Shown in pieces: positions 13,888 to 23,117 of a stretch of 64,000 nucleotides of DNA. The stretch's first letter is position 1. Each line of letters starts with the position of its first letter. Position numbers and translations under genes: made by a program. The stretch is from IMG/VR virus record IMGVR_UViG_3300043788_000060, positions 46,257-110,256 of that record. One strand, 5' to 3'. This DNA is from a virus. Under the pieces are notes generated by a model that saw nothing but the letters and a program-made list of their open reading frames with translations, had not been told where the DNA came from and ran no database searches.

Positions 13888-16800
13888 ATGAAGAAATTTC
13901 TTCTCATCGTCGCTTTGTTCCTCGCAATCTGTCCATTATCCGGACTGAATGCTCAAGCCACGACCGGCTATCATCGGGTAAATCAGGTGCTGTCCCGAGC
14001 CTCTACCGGGATCAACGCTCAGGTGGTCCCCAACGCCAGAATCACGGTTACCCAAACGGCTACCGGAACTGCGGCAACTATCTATTCCGACCCCCTGTTG
14101 TCCAACCTTATAACTCCGTCTGTAGTCACTGCCGATAACGCAGGGAACTATTCATATTATGTCCCTCTGAACTATTGTGTAACAGAAACAATCACTGCCC
14201 CCGGTCAGGGGACTCAGATAATCCCTAACATCTGTTCAAACAGCGCCAGCAGCAGTACCTTTCCTTCCCCTCCGTCATTTTCTGTACAATTCGCAAACAG
14301 CGGGTCATCGGCTTTTGATAGTGATTCGACTATTAACGTCACTCCCTCTACTCATACCCTTACTTCTCCAACGGTACAACCGGGTCAGGATGTTACCCAG
14401 AGTTCTCCTGTTATAGACATTCGCAACACTGCCTTTGCGGGCGGTGCGGTGATCGACGGCCACACCGATATTAGCCCCGCAGTGTGCGCCGCCCGTGAAA
14501 GTTGGAGCGCCTCACATCCGGGTCAAAGTCAGACAATTTTATTGGCCTGCGGCGGCGGTGGTTCATCCGCTTCTTGCTGGTGGGCTAACCCTTTGGCGAG
14601 TTGTTCTGGAAGCATAGGCAGTGATTTTAAGTACGTCCTGCAAGGCACTCTCAATGTAGGTACCACGTTGTCCGTTGGTGCGGGTGGGGCTTCTATAGGC
14701 GCGTCAGAGTTCGATGGGGAATCGGGAGAGTTTGGAACTCAATTCCAAGGCACTTTGGCGACAGCAGTAGTCAACGGTCCTCTATGTTTTGGTACGCTCG
14801 GCACCGCAATCACAACGATCAACACCCCGGTCACGGTGACGCCGACATTTTCCGGAACGACTATCGGCGGTGCATGTTCGATTGCAAATCTTCCGGTAAA
14901 TTCCGCGCTGACTATGCGCGGCATGGAAACGTCAGCGGCTACGGGTACGCGGTCTTCAACTTCACTCAGCGGAAGCGGTGGGTACGCGGTACTGACCTTA
15001 TCTTCTGCCGTGCGTATTTCGGCGGGGTCGAACATTCAGGTAACTGGCTGCTCAGACACAGCGTTCAATACCGGTACTCTGGGAACGCTGTCACAAAGCG
15101 TAGTCGCCACTCCGGATTATCCCAATCAGCAACTCGGCTATTACATCTCGACATCTGGTACCGGGTCATCAACAGGATGCACGGTGAAGGGGGCCAGTGA
15201 CGACCGTTTTGAGACAGAGCTAGTGCAGTGCTCAAACGGCACGGCTAATCCCGGATACTCCTGCGGCGCGGGACAGATCACTTTCGTAAACGCCCATACA
15301 TACGCATCGACTGACCAGTGGGGCGAAGTGGCGATGGAAAGCCCGTTCAACGACGGGGCCGGTGGAACTGGGTTGGTAATGAAGCGGATTCTAGTCCAAG
15401 GTTCCGCAGGAGCAGAATTCTTCTCCGATGAGTCCATCCATGAGACGTTCGAGGATGATGGGTTTATTGCCTTTGGGACGCCCACTTCGATTCCTTTCGA
15501 GGCAGATTACCCGCAGAACCTCACAGTCCATTCATCGGCTTTTAATTCGGTCAACAATGGGTATAGCACTTGCCAATCCGGTAACTGTGGGAACGTGAGT
15601 TACCCGTTCGGATTTCGCTGTACCATGATCCCGCCCAGTATCAGTTCTTATCAGGCGGGAACGTGTAACAACTCGAAAATTGATACTTACTCTCAGGTTC
15701 GCGGTGGAATCAAAGTCGATACCAACGGATTCTCTCTGAACTTCGGTATTGAGGCAGCAGCCCCGGAACTTGACCGTGTTTTAATCGAGGAGCCTGTATG
15801 GGGTGGAATTACTTTCGATACCCGAGATGGAGTCACAGGCCCGGTTTACATCAAGGATAGCTACTTACAGGATTTCGTTTCTGGGAGCACCGATCAGGCT
15901 TTTATTGCTGCGGAAAATCCGGGGGGCACTGGATATATTTTTGAGAACAATACCTACTCAGAAAATCCTTTTCTCGTCAATAAATATTGGTATAGTCCAG
16001 CAATCAGTGTGCGCGGAAACATCTCTGATCAGCTTTATACTCCGTGGCCTTATCAAGGGATAGGGGCTGTAGGGCTATTTGAGGACAATGGATTTCTCAA
16101 GGGTGAAGTTGAAGCTCCCGCATTTACTGGTTTCGAGAGTTTGCCCTTCGGTTCGCTCGCTGTAAATCAGTCGCCTGCATCTTGGACTTCGGCTTGCAGC
16201 ACGAACTGTACGGTAACAACGGTTCAAGACCCCACAGGCGGTCAGAACGGCGCTAATATCGCCTCAAACTCAACCACTCATCAAACGATCCTGATTAGCA
16301 TACAATCCGTATCCACCTACCCCGGCGATCAGTTTATCTTTATGGATTGGTTGCGTCCCGGTACCGGACAACTCATACCTAATGACTGGCGAGGTAACTA
16401 TCCATTCCAACTCCAAACTTTGGGCACGGATACCTTTCAGAACAACGGATGCGAAAGCGGCATTGGGTCAAATACAGCCTGCGCTACTAATTACGGACTT
16501 CCTATGTTGAACGACGACTGGGCACCTTACGTGGCTACCGCCACTATCGGGACAGGCGAGTCAGCAGCGCACTTCATGGAGTTTAATCTCGAAAGCGGCC
16601 AATGCACGAATGGTTCGATCCTCAACTGCGGAACACAGCATTTCTGCCCGCAGTGGGCTTTTGTACCGGGGCCTAATAACCCCTCCTACACAGGTGTTTC
16701 TACGTTCGACGTGCAAATCGCCCGCATGTACAACTATCACGGTTGTGCGCCGGGCGGGTTACTTGCCGGACAGGTGGCGACTAATCAAACTGTTGTAGCC

Positions 16801-19800
16801 GCCCAGATTATCGATTCAGGAACCCCATCCAGCACAGCCCCGCTATGTCCAAACGGTCCTAACGGTCAATTCACTACTTCTGGTTGCGTAGCTGGTGCGG
16901 TAACCTCCGTCTCCAACTCCGATGGAACTTTAACTATCTTCCCAACAACGAGTGCGGTAGTAGCCTCTCTAAACACAAGCCACGCGAATTCATGGACCGG
17001 GTTACAGACGTTTGGAACAGATATCTCTATAGGCGGTGTAACAGCTACAGGGGCCACAGGAACTGGTAACGTCGTATTCTCGGCTGCTCCGACCTTTACC
17101 GGAACAATCACGGGGGTAAATCTTACGTTGACCGGTATTGAGTCGGGCAGCGGAAGTTCTTGCTTGCAGATCAGCACTGCCGGAGTCATCAGCAATACAG
17201 GAGCCCCCTGCGGATCGGGAAGCGGCGCGGTTAATTCTATCACCGGAGACGGCGGTATAATCACCAACAGCCTATCTACCGGTGCCGTTACTCTGACTTT
17301 AGGAGCTACAGAAGCAGGCCAGTTTATAGTGGCTTCTGGGTCGGGAACCGCCGTATGGGGAAAGCAAGTCACGCTTGGTCACCAAAATGATAGCGGCGCT
17401 TTAGCTAACGGCTCTCTTACGATTGCCGGTAGCACAACTGCGTCTGGAAATTTAACTCTTAACGGAACAGGGTCTTCTCCCGGACAGATGTCGTTATTCC
17501 TTAATTCTGCCGGAACTATTATGGATTTGGGAAGCACCAACGCCACGGTATCGGCAGCCGGGGCCTATGTTGGAACGAATGTAACTGATTCAGCACTAAA
17601 CGTGGCTGGATTGGTAACTAACTCGTCTGCTGGACTTCTAGGAACAGAAGCTAATTGTACTATCGCACAAGGATGTACGAACGCAACTAGTGCGACGGCG
17701 GGTACAGTTCCTAACGCTACTAGCGGGACTGCGTCTAGCTGGACCCCAACTCCTGCGTTGGGAACAGACAACAGTGTGTCCGGAACTCTACAACTTTCGA
17801 ATAACACCGCAAACGCCCACTCAATTCTCGGAAGCGCGGCTACGACAAGCAACACGGTCAAGTTATTTGCTACCACTCCTACAAATCTGGATTTGATCTA
17901 TTGTGCCAGTTCTGGAGGAGTATGCACGCTAACCGACGCCGGTTATGCCTACAACTCAATTCCATTAGCTGATATTGCTTCACAATCAGCCAATATCATA
18001 GTTGGAACCACAACCAGCGGTAGTCCCGTAGCTCTGTCCGCTCCTTCTTGTTCAGGGGCAACTAACGCTCTAATTTGGACAACTGGAACGGGTTTTGGTT
18101 GCAACACAATCACCACAAGCAGTGTTGCTTTCTCTGGGCTCACCTCCTCGACCAATACCACAGCAGCTATGGTCGTTGGAACCGGAGCAAGTCTGTCTAC
18201 CTCCGGATCGGGAACTATCGTAGCCACAAGCAGTCCATTTTCCGGACTAACTACCTCTACAAATACTACGGCTACCATGACTGTCGGAACTGGGGCAACT
18301 ATTACCTATTCCGGGTCGGCGGTGATAAACTCCACCGCAGTAGAATCGGCTGGAGCTATTACAACTAACGCAACTTATTATTTCCCGATTATATCTTCAA
18401 GTTCGTCCGGAAACTACGAGTTGAATGCTGTAGCTGGTCTAACAATTAACCCGTCAACCGGGTCTATGGATGTTCCTTCGGGCATCGCAACTGGCGGACT
18501 ATCCAACACAATCTCCGGGGGAACAGCAGGATTCTATGGTCCAATAGAAGGAACCGCTCCCACTGCTATAACGGGCTCTGGCAATTTTGATATCATCTAT
18601 GCGGATTCGACTCTGCACGCCGACATGGAGTGCCCGGAGTCTAATTCAACCGCCGTGACTACATGCCTGCCCGTTGCCTTGATGCCAGCTACGAGCACGG
18701 CTGGGGATGTGGTGTATAGCACTAACTCAAACGGGTATAACCTATCGGATGCTGGATACCCATACAACGCAATCCCCAACGCCGATCTTGCTCATTCTGC
18801 AATAACCATCGCAGGCACCTCAGTATCTTTGGGTGGATCAACTACTTCGCTCCCGAGTCCCGGCGTAATCGGCGGAACAACCCCGGCGGCGGCTACCTTC
18901 ACGGCTCTGACCGCCAACACGAGTCTCGTAATCAACGGCGGAACGGCTCAAACTGGAACACAAGGCACTGATACAAAGCTACTGACAGCCGGAACTATAA
19001 GCGGTACCAGTATACTTCTTTGCACGGATGCAAACGGCGGAGCAACCACCACAAGCTGCCCGAGCGGTGGTTCTGGGGTTGTGTCAGCCGCTGCACAATA
19101 CGATATCGCATACTACACTCAGTCGGGGACTACAGCACAAGTCGGCGGAGCGGCAATTAGTGGTTTCCAATTCGATTCAACTTCCGGAGCACCAGCCGCG
19201 GCTACCGCAGCGCAACTTGGAACTCTGGCTGCTATTGCAACTGGAGATTTGGTCTACAGCGGAGGAACGTCATCGGCGCTCCAAGGAAGCGCAGACTTCA
19301 CGATTTCATCGCATACTCTGACTGGAGGATCAAACGCTATCTTCGATATGAGTGCTGGCGTGAACGTGAAACTGCCGGTCACCGCTTCTTACACTAGCGC
19401 AGCCAATGGCGAACAGGGTTACGACTCAACAAATAAGAATTGGCATATATGGGGAAACGCTGTTGATAATTTCAATGTGATCGTACCGGTATCAACATCG
19501 ATCACGAACGGCCACTGTTCTCAATGGTCTCTATCAGGCGGTGTGCTGACGCTCATCGATGCTGGTTCAACGTGTGGCTCGGACTCCGGTGGAGGAATAT
19601 CGGGGTGGTCTGGAACACCGTTAACCTTTATTTCAAGCACTACACAATATGCTCCCCCAGTGGGCGGAGGCTTGACCGCCACTTCCGAATCGACGGCAGA
19701 CGTAGCTGCGCCTGCTGCCGAAACTATCTCCAGCCTTGCTGTAAGTCTTAGTGCGGCCTTGGGCGCTGGTGCAACACTCCAAGTCACCTTCCGAGATAAC

Positions 19801-20775
19801 GGCGCGTCAACGGCGCTTACTTGCACTACAGCATCGGGTGGAACGTCCTGTACCGACACGACGCACAGCGTGAACATCGCTAAGGGCGATTTGATCGATC
19901 TATTGTTGGTCTCTTCCGGCACGGTAACCGCTGGTGTTCCTCAAATTATCGCAAACTATGCAGTCGGCACGAGTGGTGTCGGTGTGACTAGTATTGCCAC
20001 TACAGGCCCCATCACTGGCGGGACAATCACTTCGACGGGTACCATCGCCTGCGCGACGTGCGTTACCAGCGCCGCGTCACTGACGGCCAACGGCATCGTA
20101 ATTGGCGCAGGGAGTCAAGGGGCACAAACCTTGGCTTTAGTGGCGAACGCGGTCCTCAGCACAAACAGTATCGGCGTGCCATCGGAAAGCACAACGTTGC
20201 CTATCGCGCTGACGATTCCCGACGCTGCATCGATTCAGGCGCAGACGGTTCTTCCGCTCACGCAAGTTGGCATCTACAATACAGCGGCTCTGCCGGTAAC
20301 GACTACCAATCCGGCATTGACTTCTTACACTGTCTCAAAGAATCGTCGCGCCTGCGTGATCGATAACGATACGCAGTCAGCGACCGCACTGACAGCGGCG
20401 CAGTTCTCAGGGAAATGCGTCATTCCGTTTGCGGCGACCATCGTCGAAGTAGACGTTTCGGGCGGAACGCAGACCTTGAACGGAACCGCGACGGCTCCGA
20501 CTTACACAGGTACAAGTTCGATCCAGATCGGCAAATCTGGAGCGCAAAACGTAACCGGAATTCTTTCGGGAGTTCTTGCTACGGCTTCGGGCAGGGCCTG
20601 TGCGGTTGCGGGAACTTCGGGAACCTGCATTTTCGATAACGGTATGACCAGCAGCACGACAGTACAACTGTCTGATACCTCGGTCGCAGCCGGAGATCAA
20701 CTTTACATTTCTGCCGCAACGGCGGACGCAACACAGACGTGGTACGACGTAACCATTGTCTACACGGTAAATTAA
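13888..20775 (+). CDS. Giant secreted-type tail fibre/spike (2295 aa)
   Basis: Starts with a Sec signal peptide (FLLIVALFLAICPLSG, cleavage likely at LNAQ-A). Residues 24-115 repeat the domain of the preceding protein. About 400-700 look like a right-handed beta-helix (RILVQGSAGAEFF, GITFDTRDGVTGPVYIKDSYLQDF), followed by a possible carbohydrate-binding sandwich. About 990-1900 are long Ser/Thr/Gly fibre repeats, including FSGLTSSTNTTAAMVVGTGA and FSGLTTSTNTTATMTVGTGA, and paired DAGYxYNxIPxAD units. The C-terminus is a distinct domain with several Cys. It is likely a host-binding fibre. A signal peptide on such a protein is odd. A 15-mer variant falls in the signal peptide region (13931-13945). 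Confidence 0.7.
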   Translation: MKKFLLIVALFLAICPLSGLNAQATTGYHRVNQVLSRASTGINAQVVPNARITVTQTATGTAATIYSDPLLSNLITPSVVTADNAGNYSYYVPLNYCVTETITAPGQGTQIIPNICSNSASSSTFPSPPSFSVQFANSGSSAFDSDSTINVTPSTHTLTSPTVQPGQDVTQSSPVIDIRNTAFAGGAVIDGHTDISPAVCAARESWSASHPGQSQTILLACGGGGSSASCWWANPLASCSGSIGSDFKYVLQGTLNVGTTLSVGAGGASIGASEFDGESGEFGTQFQGTLATAVVNGPLCFGTLGTAITTINTPVTVTPTFSGTTIGGACSIANLPVNSALTMRGMETSAATGTRSSTSLSGSGGYAVLTLSSAVRISAGSNIQVTGCSDTAFNTGTLGTLSQSVVATPDYPNQQLGYYISTSGTGSSTGCTVKGASDDRFETELVQCSNGTANPGYSCGAGQITFVNAHTYASTDQWGEVAMESPFNDGAGGTGLVMKRILVQGSAGAEFFSDESIHETFEDDGFIAFGTPTSIPFEADYPQNLTVHSSAFNSVNNGYSTCQSGNCGNVSYPFGFRCTMIPPSISSYQAGTCNNSKIDTYSQVRGGIKVDTNGFSLNFGIEAAAPELDRVLIEEPVWGGITFDTRDGVTGPVYIKDSYLQDFVSGSTDQAFIAAENPGGTGYIFENNTYSENPFLVNKYWYSPAISVRGNISDQLYTPWPYQGIGAVGLFEDNGFLKGEVEAPAFTGFESLPFGSLAVNQSPASWTSACSTNCTVTTVQDPTGGQNGANIASNSTTHQTILISIQSVSTYPGDQFIFMDWLRPGTGQLIPNDWRGNYPFQLQTLGTDTFQNNGCESGIGSNTACATNYGLPMLNDDWAPYVATATIGTGESAAHFMEFNLESGQCTNGSILNCGTQHFCPQWAFVPGPNNPSYTGVSTFDVQIARMYNYHGCAPGGLLAGQVATNQTVVAAQIIDSGTPSSTAPLCPNGPNGQFTTSGCVAGAVTSVSNSDGTLTIFPTTSAVVASLNTSHANSWTGLQTFGTDISIGGVTATGATGTGNVVFSAAPTFTGTITGVNLTLTGIESGSGSSCLQISTAGVISNTGAPCGSGSGAVNSITGDGGIITNSLSTGAVTLTLGATEAGQFIVASGSGTAVWGKQVTLGHQNDSGALANGSLTIAGSTTASGNLTLNGTGSSPGQMSLFLNSAGTIMDLGSTNATVSAAGAYVGTNVTDSALNVAGLVTNSSAGLLGTEANCTIAQGCTNATSATAGTVPNATSGTASSWTPTPALGTDNSVSGTLQLSNNTANAHSILGSAATTSNTVKLFATTPTNLDLIYCASSGGVCTLTDAGYAYNSIPLADIASQSANIIVGTTTSGSPVALSAPSCSGATNALIWTTGTGFGCNTITTSSVAFSGLTSSTNTTAAMVVGTGASLSTSGSGTIVATSSPFSGLTTSTNTTATMTVGTGATITYSGSAVINSTAVESAGAITTNATYYFPIISSSSSGNYELNAVAGLTINPSTGSMDVPSGIATGGLSNTISGGTAGFYGPIEGTAPTAITGSGNFDIIYADSTLHADMECPESNSTAVTTCLPVALMPATSTAGDVVYSTNSNGYNLSDAGYPYNAIPNADLAHSAITIAGTSVSLGGSTTSLPSPGVIGGTTPAAATFTALTANTSLVINGGTAQTGTQGTDTKLLTAGTISGTSILLCTDANGGATTTSCPSGGSGVVSAAAQYDIAYYTQSGTTAQVGGAAISGFQFDSTSGAPAAATAAQLGTLAAIATGDLVYSGGTSSALQGSADFTISSHTLTGGSNAIFDMSAGVNVKLPVTASYTSAANGEQGYDSTNKNWHIWGNAVDNFNVIVPVSTSITNGHCSQWSLSGGVLTLIDAGSTCGSDSGGGISGWSGTPLTFISSTTQYAPPVGGGLTATSESTADVAAPAAETISSLAVSLSAALGAGATLQVTFRDNGASTALTCTTASGGTSCTDTTHSVNIAKGDLIDLLLVSSGTVTAGVPQIIANYAVGTSGVGVTSIATTGPITGGTITSTGTIACATCVTSAASLTANGIVIGAGSQGAQTLALVANAVLSTNSIGVPSESTTLPIALTIPDAASIQAQTVLPLTQVGIYNTAALPVTTTNPALTSYTVSKNRRACVIDNDTQSATALTAAQFSGKCVIPFAATIVEVDVSGGTQTLNGTATAPTYTGTSSIQIGKSGAQNVTGILSGVLATASGRACAVAGTSGTCIFDNGMTSSTTVQLSDTSVAAGDQLYISAATADATQTWYDVTIVYTVN
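13931..13945 (-). repeat. 15-mer motif, GTCCGGATAATGGAC variant, antisense in coding
   Basis: In the signal peptide codons of the 2295 aa fibre, read as CPLSG. Confidence 0.75.
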
Positions 20776-20788
20776 CCAAGGAGAATCT

Positions 20789-21580
20789 ATGAAGAAGTTT
20801 ATTTTTGTGATCGCGATGCTGGTAATTGCCGCCGTGATTGGGGGTGCCCAGAACCAAGCTCCTGTTACAGGTCCAATTGCTCCTAACGGGTTTGCCATAC
20901 CAAACGTCAATTTGATAGACGATTTTCTCGGCAATACTCCAGCGACTTCGACGACAATCGGGCAATTGGGGTGGGATTCTACCGTTGTTTCTGGTGGAAC
21001 CAACCCAGTTGCTGCTACGGCTTCTGTAGCCAATCATCCGGGGCTGATTACCCTCACTACTGCTGCAACAACTGGTGACGGTGTATATGTGTCGTTGGGT
21101 CACGCGGTGGGAGTTCTATTTCCCGGTAACACAACCAACTGGCAAGCGGAATGGATTCAGGAGTACAACCAGATATCCACAGGTTCAACTAGAATCGGTT
21201 TTGGTACTGTCGATTCGTCTTCTGCTATTCCGACAAACGGCATCTATATCCGATATCTTCAAGGCACGGACTCTTTCTTGAATGTCTGCTCGGATACTTC
21301 TTCAACAGAGACCTGCGGGGCGACGACCATTCTTCCAACCGCAGCGGACTACGTTGACATCATTATGAGTTCGTCTGCTACCGGGACGATCAGCGTCACG
21401 GTAAACGACATCACGACTCCGGCGACTTCTACGATAAGGGTATGCTCAAGCGGCTGCAACGTTACAGCGACTCCTCCAACAGGAGTCCTATCACCTATGT
21501 TCTCAATCGTTTCAACCAGCAACACGGCGGATGTCCTGACTGTGGATTATTGGAACTATCAACAAATCGCCGCCAGATAA
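20789..21580 (+). CDS. Secreted-type fibre protein with lectin-like sandwich
   Basis: 263 residues. Signal peptide MKKFIFVIAMLVIAAVIGGAQ with cleavage near GAQ-N. The rest follows a concanavalin-like pattern common in phage fibres: LIDDFLG, LGWDS, NHPGLITLTT, WQAEWIQEYNQI, TRIGFGTVDSSS and NGIYIRY. It is preceded by AAGGAG and lies in a run of five similarly built genes. Probable carbohydrate contact at the tail tip is inference. Confidence 0.6.
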   Translation: MKKFIFVIAMLVIAAVIGGAQNQAPVTGPIAPNGFAIPNVNLIDDFLGNTPATSTTIGQLGWDSTVVSGGTNPVAATASVANHPGLITLTTAATTGDGVYVSLGHAVGVLFPGNTTNWQAEWIQEYNQISTGSTRIGFGTVDSSSAIPTNGIYIRYLQGTDSFLNVCSDTSSTETCGATTILPTAADYVDIIMSSSATGTISVTVNDITTPATSTIRVCSSGCNVTATPPTGVLSPMFSIVSTSNTADVLTVDYWNYQQIAAR

Positions 21581-21584
21581 TATA

Positions 21585-23117
21585 ATGAAACGACTTATCC
21601 TATTTTTGTTCTTTCTGTTCTCGGTACCTACGTGGGCGGTTACCCCAGTTGTTCTTCAGTATTTCGGCGGTCCGAATGAGTCAAACGAGTTTGCGCTTAC
21701 GACCAGTTTGACAAAGAATGTTCCGTTGGCTAGAGCCGCGACTGCTGGGGATACGCTCGTCTGGTGCATGTACTACAACACCGGAAGCGGCTGGGCTGTC
21801 AAGACAGATGCAGGCGCTGAGACTTTTACCGAAGGCGTTCATGGAACCGATTCGGGTGTCGGAACATTGGACTGCTACTACTTCATCAACTTGGCAGGCG
21901 GTGAAACTAGTATCCAGATCACGCACACGTCAGGGAGTCCTACCTATGTGGGCGGAGTGGGATACGAAGTGAACAACATCACCGCTCATCACGTCGCCGG
22001 AACCTGTACGTCGGGGTCAGGGGCACTAGGACAGGCAGCTTCTACGACAGTTACTTCCGGCACTACAGGGACAGTCGCATCGGGAGATTGGCTTTCTGTC
22101 TACACCTTTCAATTCTCGACGCCGCAATTGACGGTTGCCTACGCTCCTGTGACCCACGCGAACATCACTTGGCAGATGATTCATTCGGAACTGATGGTCG
22201 CGCAAGCCATGATGGTAGGTCAATATAGCACTACCACAGCCTTCCAGCCTTCAATGACTCAAGCCAACGTGCAGACCTCGAATATGTGTACGGATGCTTT
22301 CACGACGGGCACCAGTGGAGCGGCGGGATTCCCGACAGGCGAAGTTGTGGCTGGAGTGCAGGCCGAGACGTTCTTGAACGGTGGCACGAATCCGATGGAT
22401 ATAGAAATAACGCCTATCGGAAACACGCTCGTGGTAATGGGACCAACGGGGTTTGGTGGATATTTCACGTCGGTCACGAGCAGTCCAAGTGCAACGTGGA
22501 AGTGGAATGACGGGTCGGGCAGCGACCCGGCTAGGTGTTTCGATTCAGGCGATGTTACCGAGACGCCTTACTTCTACGCTACGGGTCTGACTCCGGGCAC
22601 GACCTACACCATCACGGTAACTTCTAATACGGCGGCAGTCGATACAGCCTTCGCTGAGTTCGATATTGCTAAAGGGTCAACCCCGAACATCGGTAGCGCC
22701 GGTTCATGTAATACCGGTGTTTTTTCTGCGACCAGTGGAAATCTGAATATCAGCCTTACCACAGGAGGCGGTGCGGCGACCAATGCGGCCTTTGTACCAA
22801 CGAGCGCCAATGGGATCGTTATTTCCAGCGACAGCGTATCGTTCGATACAAACTCTGGCACTACAACCTCCGGCGCATTTGTCAATATGGGCTACAACAG
22901 CGGAGCGACCCAGATTGGAAACAGCCCGTGGTACGAGAATGACGGAGATTTAAGCTATCCGCATAGTTCAACGTCGAGTGTGGCCTTCATCTACACAATC
23001 ACCAGTTCTCCCCCCAACACATCAAGTGATGTAAGTGATTGGTCCGCTTCTACCATCGATGTTCCCGCAGCGTCATCACCGAGCACTTCCATACACCATA
23101 AGGTTACATCGGAATGA
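21585..23117 (+). CDS. Secreted-type Ser/Thr-rich fibre protein
   Basis: 510 residues. Signal peptide (LILFLFFLFSVPTWA) followed by two beta-rich parts of Gly/Ser/Thr-rich sequence with scattered Cys. One part around residues 255-360 looks fibronectin-like (YATGLTPGTTYTITVTSNTAAV). It overlaps the next start by 4 bases. It is probably part of the fibre or spike complex. No enzyme motif is seen. Confidence 0.55.
   Translation: MKRLILFLFFLFSVPTWAVTPVVLQYFGGPNESNEFALTTSLTKNVPLARAATAGDTLVWCMYYNTGSGWAVKTDAGAETFTEGVHGTDSGVGTLDCYYFINLAGGETSIQITHTSGSPTYVGGVGYEVNNITAHHVAGTCTSGSGALGQAASTTVTSGTTGTVASGDWLSVYTFQFSTPQLTVAYAPVTHANITWQMIHSELMVAQAMMVGQYSTTTAFQPSMTQANVQTSNMCTDAFTTGTSGAAGFPTGEVVAGVQAETFLNGGTNPMDIEITPIGNTLVVMGPTGFGGYFTSVTSSPSATWKWNDGSGSDPARCFDSGDVTETPYFYATGLTPGTTYTITVTSNTAAVDTAFAEFDIAKGSTPNIGSAGSCNTGVFSATSGNLNISLTTGGGAATNAAFVPTSANGIVISSDSVSFDTNSGTTTSGAFVNMGYNSGATQIGNSPWYENDGDLSYPHSSTSSVAFIYTITSSPPNTSSDVSDWSASTIDVPAASSPSTSIHHKVTSE

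Noticed and set aside
20407-21103. Antisense genes inside the fibre region
   Set aside because: Long antisense frames exist because of the Ser/Thr/Gly repeat codon bias; they lack ribosome sites and overlap well-supported genes completely.
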